Part shown: positions 47,033 to 54,280 of the stretch, piece by piece
How the letters are laid out: every line of letters begins with the position of its first letter
Position numbering within the stretch: position 1 is the stretch's first letter
Virus record (IMG/VR): IMGVR_UViG_3300037493_002486
Location: 1 to 54,280 of that record
Origin: a virus
Length of the DNA stretch: 54,280 nt
Direction: 5' to 3' (one strand)
Notes under the pieces: model-generated
What the model was told of the DNA's origin: nothing
Seen by the model: only the letters and a program-made list of their open reading frames with translations
Database searches by the model: none
Made by a program: the position numbers and the translations under genes

Positions 47033-47623
47033 ATGCCATACGCTAAGGACTATATTGGAATATATAAAATTGTTAATAGCGTCACAGGAAAGTGTTATGT
47101 AGGACAATCGCAACGCGTTAAAAAAAGAATAAAAGAGCATTTTAGACTACTTAATTTAAATAAACACTCTAATGGACATCTTCAACACTCATTCAATAAA
47201 TATGGAAAAGAAGCTTTTAAGGGTCACCTTGAAGTAATATGCGAAGACGTAAATGATTTAGACACGCTTGAAGAAGCTTTTTTAGTTAAAAAAGCATGGT
47301 TTGACGAAGAAGTTGTATATAACATTGCTAATTTTGCTAAAGCGCCTATGCGCGGCAAGACCCACACTGAAGAAACACGAAAAAAGATAAAAGAAACAAA
47401 ATTACGGTCTAATTTTGACTACACTGATACGGAATGGAGAGAAAAACTACGGTTAGGACAGGCAAGTAGATTTTTTTCAGACAAAGTATTTGTTGCAAAT
47501 CTTAAGTATATCCTTGATAATCCTACAATGAGTTATGCAGAACGCGGGCGTCATTTGGGAAAGGATACATCATCTACCCGCAAATTATTTATTAAATATA
47601 AACATTTACAAGGAATTATATAA
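47033..47623 (+). CDS. GIY-YIG endonuclease (homing type)
   Basis: 196 aa. The nuclease motif is YIGIYKIVN, then KCYVGQSQRVKKRIKEHF and a NKYGKEAFKGHLEV block with LEEAFLVKKAWF. The middle contains a KTHTEETRKKIKETKLR repeat (NUMOD-type helix) and a basic C-terminus. Such free-standing homing endonucleases spread between related phages. It is isolated by an upstream terminator and promoter. The stop overlaps the next start (TAATG). RBS AAAGGAG. Confidence 0.88.
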   Translation: MPYAKDYIGIYKIVNSVTGKCYVGQSQRVKKRIKEHFRLLNLNKHSNGHLQHSFNKYGKEAFKGHLEVICEDVNDLDTLEEAFLVKKAWFDEEVVYNIANFAKAPMRGKTHTEETRKKIKETKLRSNFDYTDTEWREKLRLGQASRFFSDKVFVANLKYILDNPTMSYAERGRHLGKDTSSTRKLFIKYKHLQGII

Positions 47624-47904
47624 TGGCAACCACACACTTTAACGGCCCAGTAGCGTCTGCTAACGGATTTGAAGGCAACACTACAGGTAACGTAGTAGGC
47701 GACGTAACAGGCGTTGTAACAGGCAGCTTAGTAGGCTTTGCAACACTACCTACTTACACTGTGACATCCGCTAATGCTTTGACCCCTAAAACAGCAGGTA
47801 AAATCATTTATGTATCAAACGGCTTAGCTGGCAATCCATGTATTGCTGTAGGTAATGGTACAAACTGGATTTCACCAGCCGGTACAGCTATCGCAGCATC
47901 TTAA
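47623..47904 (+). CDS. small beta-rich virion protein, 93 aa
   Basis: MATTHFNGPVASANGFEGNT followed by GDVTGVVTGSLVGFATLPTY. The GNVTGDVTG type is seen in phage structural proteins with beta-spiral segments. Hypothetical structural protein. Confidence 0.65.
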   Translation: MATTHFNGPVASANGFEGNTTGNVVGDVTGVVTGSLVGFATLPTYTVTSANALTPKTAGKIIYVSNGLAGNPCIAVGNGTNWISPAGTAIAAS

Positions 47905-47935
47905 TTTTAACTTCTAACTTTAAAGGAGTTAAATT

Positions 47936-48721
47936 ATGTCTACTCTATCCTCAATTACTCGTGTAGGTACATACGAGCCGTTTGAGTTACAGGTATCGCG
48001 TGGTCAAATCATGGGCCACTCTACTGTTATAGTGTTTGGCTACAATCCAGATGTAGATACTTCTGAAGAATCTATCTGGCCTGATGGCGGTACTGTTCCC
48101 CATCCTACTGTGGCCTCTGTTTTAAAGATAAGCTCTACTAGCGCTAACGATACATCAGCTGGTACTGGCGCAAGAACAATTGCTATTTTTGGTCTTGATG
48201 CAAATTACAACGAAATTAGCGAGTCTGTCCTTTTAGATGGACAAAATTCTGTAAATACAGGGAATAGCTACCTTTATATAAACGGGTTTTACGTAACTAC
48301 AGCAGGTTCAGGCGGCGTAAATGCGGGTAATATTAATGCAGGTACAGGCGTAGTAACAGCAGGTGTTCCAGCAGTGTTATACGACATCATTGCAACTGGC
48401 TACAATAACCGCACCACGGCACATTACTGTGTTCCAGCCGGTTACACCGGCTATTTAACTACAGGACTTGTGACCACAGGCCAGGTAACAGGCTCTACTT
48501 CTGTTACTGCGTTCCTTAAACAGCGTGGCACAGATGGTATTGTTCGTGTAGGTGCGGTATCTACGTTAAACAACGGTTCTGTACAGTATGATTTTACATA
48601 CCCTTACATTATTCCAGAAAAGAATTGCGTAGGCGCAACTGCAATAGGCTCTTCTGCAAACAATTCTGCCAGTGCATACTTAAACATCGTACTGGTTAAG
48701 AATGACGGAAGTGTTGCATAA
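47936..48721 (+). CDS. virion protein, 261 aa
   Basis: Beta-rich, starts MSTLSSITRVGTYEPFELQV; contains WPDGGTVPHPTVASVLKISS and a long Thr/Ser/Gly region. It lies between capsid and connector genes, typical for minor capsid or head-fibre proteins. Stop overlaps the next start (ATAATGG). Confidence 0.7.
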   Translation: MSTLSSITRVGTYEPFELQVSRGQIMGHSTVIVFGYNPDVDTSEESIWPDGGTVPHPTVASVLKISSTSANDTSAGTGARTIAIFGLDANYNEISESVLLDGQNSVNTGNSYLYINGFYVTTAGSGGVNAGNINAGTGVVTAGVPAVLYDIIATGYNNRTTAHYCVPAGYTGYLTTGLVTTGQVTGSTSVTAFLKQRGTDGIVRVGAVSTLNNGSVQYDFTYPYIIPEKNCVGATAIGSSANNSASAYLNIVLVKNDGSVA

Positions 48722-48966
48722 TGGAGATGATGGTATGGAATATCGTGCTATCTTTTATGGTAGCTATCATGGGCTTTTTACTTAAAGCTAAGTTTGAAGA
48801 CCTAGATAGACTTAGTATTTTACTTAATAGAACCAGAGAGGAGATTGCTCGTGATCACATCACTCGTGCAGAAGTTAGAGCAGATATTGAAAAAATTATG
48901 GAACGGTTTGACGATGGCATTAATCGCCTGGAAGCAAAAATTGATAAACTTTCTGAAAAGAATTAA
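48721..48966 (+). CDS. membrane-anchored coiled-coil protein, 81 aa
   Basis: N-terminal hydrophobic segment (VWNIVLSFMVAIMGFLL) and a charged coiled coil with HITRAEVRADIEKIMERF and INRLEAKIDKLSEK. This layout is common in small phage proteins near lysis or connector genes. It could be holin-associated or a chaperone; undetermined. Confidence 0.65.
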   Translation: MEMMVWNIVLSFMVAIMGFLLKAKFEDLDRLSILLNRTREEIARDHITRAEVRADIEKIMERFDDGINRLEAKIDKLSEKN

Positions 48967-48981
48967 CTAAGGAGACATATT

Positions 48982-49191
48982 ATGGCTGGAAGAGGAATGG
49001 GTGCAGCAACTGCCGGTGGTGGTTGTGTTGAAAAAGGTCCTAAAAACAAAATGGTAAAAGAAACAAGCAAAACTACCGGTCCAGTGTTTTTAGCAGACGG
49101 TGGCGAAGCCATCAGCCCTCGCAAACGCATGGCAATGGGCATGGCTTGTGGCGGTAAAGTTAAAAAAATGAAAAAAGGTGGCAGCTGCTAA
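48982..49191 (+). CDS. small Gly/Lys-rich protein, 69 aa
   Basis: MAGRGMGAATAGGGCVEKGP with FLADGGEAISPRKRMAMGMA and a KKMKKGGSC end. Repeated Gly-Gly and Lys pattern of the kind often encoded beside connector genes; Cys residues could bind a metal. RBS AAGGAG. Function unknown. Confidence 0.65.
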   Translation: MAGRGMGAATAGGGCVEKGPKNKMVKETSKTTGPVFLADGGEAISPRKRMAMGMACGGKVKKMKKGGSC

Positions 49192-49866
49192 ATGGCTACT
49201 TCAGGTACCACGATATTTGATTTACAGATCGACGAGCTTATAGAAGAGGCTTTTGAACGTTGCGGCATGCAAATGACCAGCGGAAATCAGCTTAAATCTG
49301 CTCGTCGCTCGCTCAATCTAATGTTTTTAGAGTGGGCAAATCGTGGCCTGAACCTTTGGACGATTGAACTTGCAACCGCTAACCTGACTGTAGGGCAAAT
49401 AGAAGTTACATTGGATACAGATACTGTTAACGTGCTGTCTGCTGTTATACGAGATAGTTCCCAAAGCCCTCCAGTAGACATTGTAATAGATAGGATTAGT
49501 CGTGCTGAGTATCTGCACATTCCAGATAAGACAACACAGGCAAGGCCTGCCCAGTTATACGTAGAACGCACCAATGTTCCTAAGGTATATCTGTATCCAG
49601 CGCCTAATGCCACTAATCTATATCAACTTCGTTACTACCGAATTAAGCGTATGGATGATGCAGGCGATTACTCCAACACAGCGGACGTTAACTTCCGTTT
49701 CTTGCCTTGTTTGTCAGCAGGCTTAGCGTATTACCTGTCTTTAAAGTACACGCCAGAGCGCACACAGGCTTTAAAGGGCATTTACGAAGAAGAATTCGCG
49801 CGCGCGGCTGCAGAGGATAGGGACACCGCAAGCTTTTATATTGTACCTGCCGTAATGGGATACTAA
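49192..49866 (+). CDS. P22 gp4-like head-closure/tail accessory protein
   Basis: 224 aa. The N-terminal region (FDLQIDELIEEAFERCGMQM, SARRSLNLMFLEWANRGLNLW) is characteristic of the gp4 head-closure family in P22-like phages. It would bind the portal and plug the DNA exit. Starts directly after the previous stop (TAAATG). Confidence 0.85.
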   Translation: MATSGTTIFDLQIDELIEEAFERCGMQMTSGNQLKSARRSLNLMFLEWANRGLNLWTIELATANLTVGQIEVTLDTDTVNVLSAVIRDSSQSPPVDIVIDRISRAEYLHIPDKTTQARPAQLYVERTNVPKVYLYPAPNATNLYQLRYYRIKRMDDAGDYSNTADVNFRFLPCLSAGLAYYLSLKYTPERTQALKGIYEEEFARAAAEDRDTASFYIVPAVMGY

Positions 49867-49867
49867 T

Positions 49868-50218
49868 GTGGCATATGCTTCAGGTAAGTTTTCGTATGGA
49901 TTGTGTGATTACTGCGGTCAGCGGTATCCGTACAACGTATTAAGAAAAAATTGGCGTGGATTTAAGGTCTGCCCAGACGACTACGAGCCAAAAGAGCCAC
50001 AATTAGAGCCATTGCAGTTTGTGGCTGACGCTCAGGCGCTTGAGCAGCCTCGTCCAGATCGAGTAGAACCTATGCAAGTGTATGTAAATGCGCCAGGCGA
50101 CACCGCGTTCCAGAGTATCGGTAGCGCAAATAACACGGTGGATATGCGTCCATATCCAGTGGATAAAGATCTTGTAGGACAATGCTCTGTAGGCACTGTT
50201 AGGGTAGAGATAACATGA
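49868..50218 (+). CDS. zinc-ribbon-containing structural protein, 116 aa
   Basis: GTG start at 49868. N-terminal CDYCGQRYPYNVLRKNW and a later CPDDY form a CxxC...C zinc-ribbon-like motif. Followed by a Pro-rich acidic segment. Phage proteins with this beginning lie beside the gp4-like gene. Overlaps the next gene by 4 nt. Confidence 0.65.
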   Translation: MAYASGKFSYGLCDYCGQRYPYNVLRKNWRGFKVCPDDYEPKEPQLEPLQFVADAQALEQPRPDRVEPMQVYVNAPGDTAFQSIGSANNTVDMRPYPVDKDLVGQCSVGTVRVEIT

Positions 50219-50871
50219 CATATGATGAATTATTGACCAATATTCGTAATTACACCGAAGTAGGCGCAAATGTGTTTACTGATTCAGTGTGTAATACGTT
50301 TATTTTAATGGCTGAGAATCGTATCCTGCGGGATATTGATTTGGATGTATTTAAACTAGAGGTTACAGGTACACTTACCCAGGGAAATAAGTTCTTAACC
50401 GCTCCTACAGATATTTTGACACACCGCTACATTATGGTGACTAAGGACAATGAGCAGATATTTCTAGAATTTAGAGATACTTCCTACATGAAAGAGTACT
50501 GGCCCAATGGTGCTACCACAGGAACTCCCCGTTTTTATTCTGTATGGGATCAAAATACGTTTTATCTAGCCCCTACCCCTGACGATTACTACACGGTTGA
50601 ATTGGGTTACATACGCAAGCCGGACTCATTATCCGAAACTAACCCGGAAACATGGGTCAGTATTAACGCACCAGAAGCACTGTTATATGCCTGTTTAATC
50701 CAAGCCTATAGCTACACTAAGGGCCCTGGAGAACTTATGGGCTACTTTGAAAACAGCTACAAACAAGCTATTCAAGGTCTTGGCGTTGAACAGCAAGGTC
50801 GTCGTCGTAGAGACGAGTGGCGTGATGGCATGTCTAGGCTGGTGGTTAAATCACTGTCTCCTGGGCCCTAG
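50215..50871 (+). CDS. phage adaptor (head-tail connector) protein
   Basis: 218 aa. Begins MTYDELLTNIRNYTEVGANV and contains ILRDIDLDVFKLEVTGTLTQ, HRYIMVTKDNEQIFLEFR and the closing PEALLYACLIQAYSYTKGPG. These fit the gp16-like adaptor family that joins portal to tail. Start overlaps the preceding stop (ATGA). Confidence 0.85.
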   Translation: MTYDELLTNIRNYTEVGANVFTDSVCNTFILMAENRILRDIDLDVFKLEVTGTLTQGNKFLTAPTDILTHRYIMVTKDNEQIFLEFRDTSYMKEYWPNGATTGTPRFYSVWDQNTFYLAPTPDDYYTVELGYIRKPDSLSETNPETWVSINAPEALLYACLIQAYSYTKGPGELMGYFENSYKQAIQGLGVEQQGRRRRDEWRDGMSRLVVKSLSPGP

Positions 50872-50924
50872 TTATTTATATGAATTATCTGGTATTATTA
50901 CACGGAATAAATTAGGGATAACCC

Positions 50925-51356
50925 ATGGCTATTTCACAGGCAGTGTGCACAAGTTTTAAAGTTCAATTATTGAGCGGCGCACAGAATTTTAATACGGGCA
51001 CTACAAAAGTATATAAGATTGCTTTGTACACATCTTCAGCGACGTTGGACGCTTCAACTACGGCGTATTCAACAGCGAATGAAGTAGTGGGAACAGGATA
51101 TACGGCAGGGGGTAATGTACTTACGGTGTCTCAAATCCCAACAAACGGTGGATCTACTATTGCCTATATTGATTTTGAAGACGTTACATGGCCTTCGTCC
51201 AGTATTACCGCAAGAGGAGCATTGATATATAATAGTACGGATAACACTGCAGTTACTGTGTTAGATTTTGGTTCGGATAAAACATCCTCCGCTGCCAATT
51301 TTACAGTCATTTTTCCAACCGCAACATCAACAACAGCAATTATTAGAATTTCTTAA
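50925..51356 (+). CDS. tail protein family member, 143 aa
   Basis: Beta-rich protein starting MAISQAVCTSFKVQLLSGAQNF and containing KIALYTSSATLDASTTAY and GNVLTVSQIPTNGGS. This family is frequent in tail regions of environmental phages. Probably a small tail or fibre-base protein. Confidence 0.75.
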   Translation: MAISQAVCTSFKVQLLSGAQNFNTGTTKVYKIALYTSSATLDASTTAYSTANEVVGTGYTAGGNVLTVSQIPTNGGSTIAYIDFEDVTWPSSSITARGALIYNSTDNTAVTVLDFGSDKTSSAANFTVIFPTATSTTAIIRIS

Positions 51357-51367
51357 GGAGTAATATT

Positions 51368-51931
51368 ATGTTAGATAAAGTAAATGTAGGCGATGCATCA
51401 ACTGCATCATTGATTCGCAGTGCTGGCAGTTCTGAAAGCGTTGAGCTTGATGGGCACTATTCAGTTGAATGCATAGGCGCTGATGGTCAAGTTAAATGGG
51501 CAGAAGAGATTTTCAACCTTGTAACTACTGTGGGTAAAAACTTCACAATGGATACAGTGTTGGGTAACAGCGCCGGTGGCGCAGTAGTTATGGGTTTGAA
51601 AGGCACAGGTACCGCAGTGGTTGCAGATACACAAGCATCCCACGCTTCTTGGGATGAAGTCGGTTTAGCTAATGCACCTACATACACAGGTAACCGCCCA
51701 ACACCTACATTCAGCGCAGCATCAGCAGGTGCTAAGGCAACAAGCTCAGCAGTATCATTTGCAATCACAAGTACAGGTACCGTAGCAGGTTGTTTTATTA
51801 ATATCGGCGGTTCAGCCACTAAAGATAATACTACAGGCACGTTGTTTAGTGCGGGTGATTTTACTGGTGGTTCACGTTCAGTTATCAACGGCGACACATT
51901 GAATGTAAGTTATACCGCAACCGCAGCTTAA
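51368..51931 (+). CDS. tail protein, 187 aa
   Basis: Beta-rich with the segment GQVKWAEEIFNLVTTVGKNF and VNGDTLNVSYTATAA-like end. RBS AAGGAG. Follows the preceding family member and resembles tail proteins found next to it in related phages. Function unknown. Confidence 0.75.
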   Translation: MLDKVNVGDASTASLIRSAGSSESVELDGHYSVECIGADGQVKWAEEIFNLVTTVGKNFTMDTVLGNSAGGAVVMGLKGTGTAVVADTQASHASWDEVGLANAPTYTGNRPTPTFSAASAGAKATSSAVSFAITSTGTVAGCFINIGGSATKDNTTGTLFSAGDFTGGSRSVINGDTLNVSYTATAA

Positions 51932-51944
51932 TTAGGAGTCTGCT

Positions 51945-52502
51945 ATGGCTCTTGTAATAAAAGACAGGGTTTATGAAACCTCGACCACGACTGGCACTGG
52001 CACGTTAACCCTTGCTGGTGCTGTATCTGGGTTTCAAACATTTTCCTCCGCAATTGGCAATACCAATACAACATACTATACTATCCAAGACCAAACCGGT
52101 CCTGATTGGGAAGTAGGGATTGGTACGGTTGGTGCAGGTACATTGGCTCGTACAACAGTTCTAGCCTCATCAAATAGCGGAAGCCTTGTCAATTTTACAT
52201 CAGGGTCATTGTTTGTCTTTGGTGACTATCCGGCTGATAAAGCTGTTTATGGTAGTGGCACTACCCTTGTTGCACCTAGTGGAACAATCCTTCCTATCGC
52301 TAATGGCGGAACAAATGCCACCGCTACTCCGACACTTGGTGGTGTAATTGTAGGAACAGGTACAGCATACTCATCAACGGCAGCGGGTACTTCAGGGCAA
52401 GTTTTAACTTCTAATGGGGCATCAGCCCCTACTTGGACTACCCCTAGTGGTGGCGGCGGATCATCCGGATTTGAACAAACTTTTTTATTGATGGGGGCTT
52501 AA
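51945..52502 (+). CDS. putative tail fibre/collar protein, 185 aa
   Basis: Begins MALVIKDRVYETSTTTGTGTL and continues TLAGAVSGFQTFSSAIG, DWEVGIGTVG, TLARTTVLASSNSGSLVNFT, a pattern well known from phage tail fibre N-terminal domains. The middle has a GTSGQVLTSNGASAPTW bead-like module seen in fibre trunks. Probably attaches to or forms part of the host-recognition apparatus. Confidence 0.8.
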   Translation: MALVIKDRVYETSTTTGTGTLTLAGAVSGFQTFSSAIGNTNTTYYTIQDQTGPDWEVGIGTVGAGTLARTTVLASSNSGSLVNFTSGSLFVFGDYPADKAVYGSGTTLVAPSGTILPIANGGTNATATPTLGGVIVGTGTAYSSTAAGTSGQVLTSNGASAPTWTTPSGGGGSSGFEQTFLLMGA

Positions 52503-52829
52503 ATGGCTAATACCTACAAAGTGCTAGGACAGTCGAATCCTGCCGCTACAACAGCAACAACTTTATACACAGTACCCTCCGCAACATCAGCAGTGTGTTC
52601 TACATTGTCAATTGCTAATTTAAGCACATCAACAACATTTAGGGTTGCAATAAGACCGGCAGGTGCATCTTTGGCAAATCAACATTATATTGTTTATGAT
52701 AATTTTGTTAATCAATATGACAGCATACTTTTAACACTTGGTTTTTCTTTGGCTACAACAGATGTTGTTACTGTTTATGCGGGTACTGCTAACCTTGCAT
52801 TTTCTTTATTTGGCACAGAGATAACATAA
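52503..52829 (+). CDS. small beta-rich tail protein, 108 aa
   Basis: MANTYKVLGQSNPAATTATT followed by LYTVPSATSAVCSTLSIANL. A frequent small protein type among tail fibre genes. It shares its layout with the 112-aa gene at 1216, so the two probably belong to one family. Stop overlaps the next start. Confidence 0.7.
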   Translation: MANTYKVLGQSNPAATTATTLYTVPSATSAVCSTLSIANLSTSTTFRVAIRPAGASLANQHYIVYDNFVNQYDSILLTLGFSLATTDVVTVYAGTANLAFSLFGTEIT

Positions 52830-54280
52830 TGAGTGTAAAAAATGTACAGTCTAATGGTTTAATACCTAGAGGTACTGATACTATTGCCACTAACCCACAA
52901 AAAAATACTTGGGTTAGGAATCCATCTTGGGTGGCATTTCCGTCTATTACAAGTAGTGACAACAAATTCATTGGTATATTTGCTGTTTACAATACAACAG
53001 ACAACTTTGTGGCATTAAATGCGGCTGGCAACAACTTTGATGTTGATTGGGGTGATGGCACAACTAGCCTTAATAAGTTTTCTGTCGTAAATAAAAACTT
53101 TTCTTATTCAAGTGCATCATTAGCTGGCACAGACGCACCAGTTACGCTTACTGATACAGGTGATTTAGTAACTAGAACATCGCATGGTTACACAGATGGG
53201 ATGACTGTATCTTTTTATAATATCGTTAGCACTACTGGTCTTACAGAAGGGCAAATATATTATGTAATTAGTGCAACAACAAATACATTCCAAGTATCAG
53301 CAACATTAGGTGGTTCTGCTGTTGCATTGACAACGGATGGTACTGCAACATTACTACCATATAAACAAGCAATTGTTACAGTTACTCCAGTTTCAGGACA
53401 AACACTTACTACAATTGATTTGGCTAGGTTGCCCAATCAATCGGGATTGATTACTTCAGCGGGGGTTAATTGGCTTGATGTTGCAATGGCCGGTTCAACA
53501 CTATCTAGCATCACAATGACAAATATTACTTTAACTTTCCCAGTTTGTGAAAGATTTAGAATACTAAAATGCACTAAGACATCTTTTGTTAGTTTCTTTA
53601 GTTCAACTTGGACTGCGCTATGTTCATTTGAATTAAGTGGCACAACAGGTATCACAGCTTTAAATGGATTGTTTCAATCGTGTACTAAATTAACTGATGT
53701 ATATTTTGACAATCTTAATAGTGTCACAAATATGAATTCTATGTTTAGCAATTGTTATAGCTTAACATCTGTTTCGCTTCCTAATACACCCGCCCTAACA
53801 CAAACATCTGCCACTTTTAGTAGTTGTTATAATTTAAAAGTTGCCCCTAATCTTAATACTGCATTAGTTACAACCATGAACGCTATGTTTCAAAATTGTT
53901 ACAGATTAACTTCTGTGCCTCTTTACAATATGGCTAGTAATACAGATATGAGTAATATGTTTTCTGGTTGTTATTCATTGCCAGCAGTGCCGTTTTTTAA
54001 TACCGCAAGTGTTACAGCTATTACAGCTACATTTAATGATTGCCGAGCATTAATAACAATACCACTTTTTAATACAGCTAGTGTTACAAATATGCAAACT
54101 ACATTTTATGGATGTAGTTCATTAACTACTATACCGTTATTAAATACAGCCAATGTTTTAAATATGGCTAGTATGTTTTCTAATTGTTCTTCTTTAATAT
54201 CAGTACCAGCACTAAATACAGTAAAAGTTACCAATATGACTTCTATGTTTAGTTCTTGTACATCATTAAGAACAGTATCT
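52829..54280 (+). CDS. leucine-rich-repeat (BspA/DUF285-like) tail fibre, 5' part
   Basis: Open to the window edge (484 codons visible). The N-terminal part includes a FDVDWGDGTT motif and a TDGMTVSFYNIVSTTG-type insert. From about residue 270 a run of about 23-residue repeats begins, of the form N-VTNM-SMFSNC-SLTSVP. These are BspA-like leucine-rich repeats, known from surface proteins and phage fibres that bind receptors. Probably the receptor-binding protein. The start overlaps the preceding stop (TAATG). Confidence 0.8.
   Translation, partial: MSVKNVQSNGLIPRGTDTIATNPQKNTWVRNPSWVAFPSITSSDNKFIGIFAVYNTTDNFVALNAAGNNFDVDWGDGTTSLNKFSVVNKNFSYSSASLAGTDAPVTLTDTGDLVTRTSHGYTDGMTVSFYNIVSTTGLTEGQIYYVISATTNTFQVSATLGGSAVALTTDGTATLLPYKQAIVTVTPVSGQTLTTIDLARLPNQSGLITSAGVNWLDVAMAGSTLSSITMTNITLTFPVCERFRILKCTKTSFVSFFSSTWTALCSFELSGTTGITALNGLFQSCTKLTDVYFDNLNSVTNMNSMFSNCYSLTSVSLPNTPALTQTSATFSSCYNLKVAPNLNTALVTTMNAMFQNCYRLTSVPLYNMASNTDMSNMFSGCYSLPAVPFFNTASVTAITATFNDCRALITIPLFNTASVTNMQTTFYGCSSLTTIPLLNTANVLNMASMFSNCSSLISVPALNTVKVTNMTSMFSSCTSLRTVS

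Overview
This window is most of the genome of a tailed, short-tail (podovirus-type) bacteriophage, probably a freshwater or aquatic phage of a Gram-negative, likely betaproteobacterial host. Evidence for a phage is a small and a large terminase, a P22-type portal protein, scaffold-like, decoration and capsid proteins, a P22 gp4-like head-closure protein, large internal (ejection) proteins, a family-A DNA polymerase, a primase and phage helicases. No integrase, RNA polymerase, tRNA or lysis enzyme was recognised. The left edge cuts a P22 gp10-like structural gene and the right edge cuts a leucine-rich-repeat fibre gene, so the ends probably meet in a circularly permuted genome with a few kb missing.

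Layout. 3-11311 (+): tail and internal virion proteins, including two long repetitive proteins. 11269-13418 (-): PD-(D/E)XK nuclease and SNF2-type helicase. 13501-20415 (+): SSB-like protein, AEP-type primase, UvrD-like helicase and DNA polymerase A. 20481-24334 (+): a chain of small, start/stop-overlapping genes around a radical SAM enzyme with a DUF512-like tail. 24335-24823: a palindrome-rich leader, a 23-codon pqqA gene and a strong terminator. 24849-28748: an HNH endonuclease (-), small genes, a DUF3310 protein, an iteron-rich AT-rich region (26.9-27.3 kb), small terminase and a VRR-NUC nuclease. 28775-35152 (-): a GC-richer, plasmid-like accessory operon of about 18 genes (ArdC-type antirestriction protein, gp88-like protein, many small proteins). 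35153-36086: a noncoding origin-like region with nine DnaA-box-like sites and a tandem 37-bp repeat. 36087-54280 (+): large terminase, a polyvalent-like protein, portal, co-chaperonin, scaffold, capsid, a GIY-YIG endonuclease with its own promoter, then connector and tail genes.

The most notable discovery is the phage-borne pqqA. PqqA is the precursor peptide of the redox cofactor PQQ, used for example by methanol dehydrogenases. The phage gene keeps the Glu15/Tyr19 pair that is crosslinked to make PQQ, and it stands alone with its own candidate regulatory region and terminator. This suggests an auxiliary metabolic gene that raises PQQ supply during infection, perhaps in a methylotroph such as a member of Methylophilaceae; the host assignment is inference. 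No PqqB, C, D or E was found, so host enzymes would have to do the processing.

Several candidate sigma70-like promoters share a TTGNNN-17/18-TACANT pattern. Two of them (before the replication genes and before the small-gene operon) also share the sequence after the -10 box. The terS and terL genes are separated by the whole minus-strand accessory operon and the origin-like region, which looks like an inserted replicon-type module.
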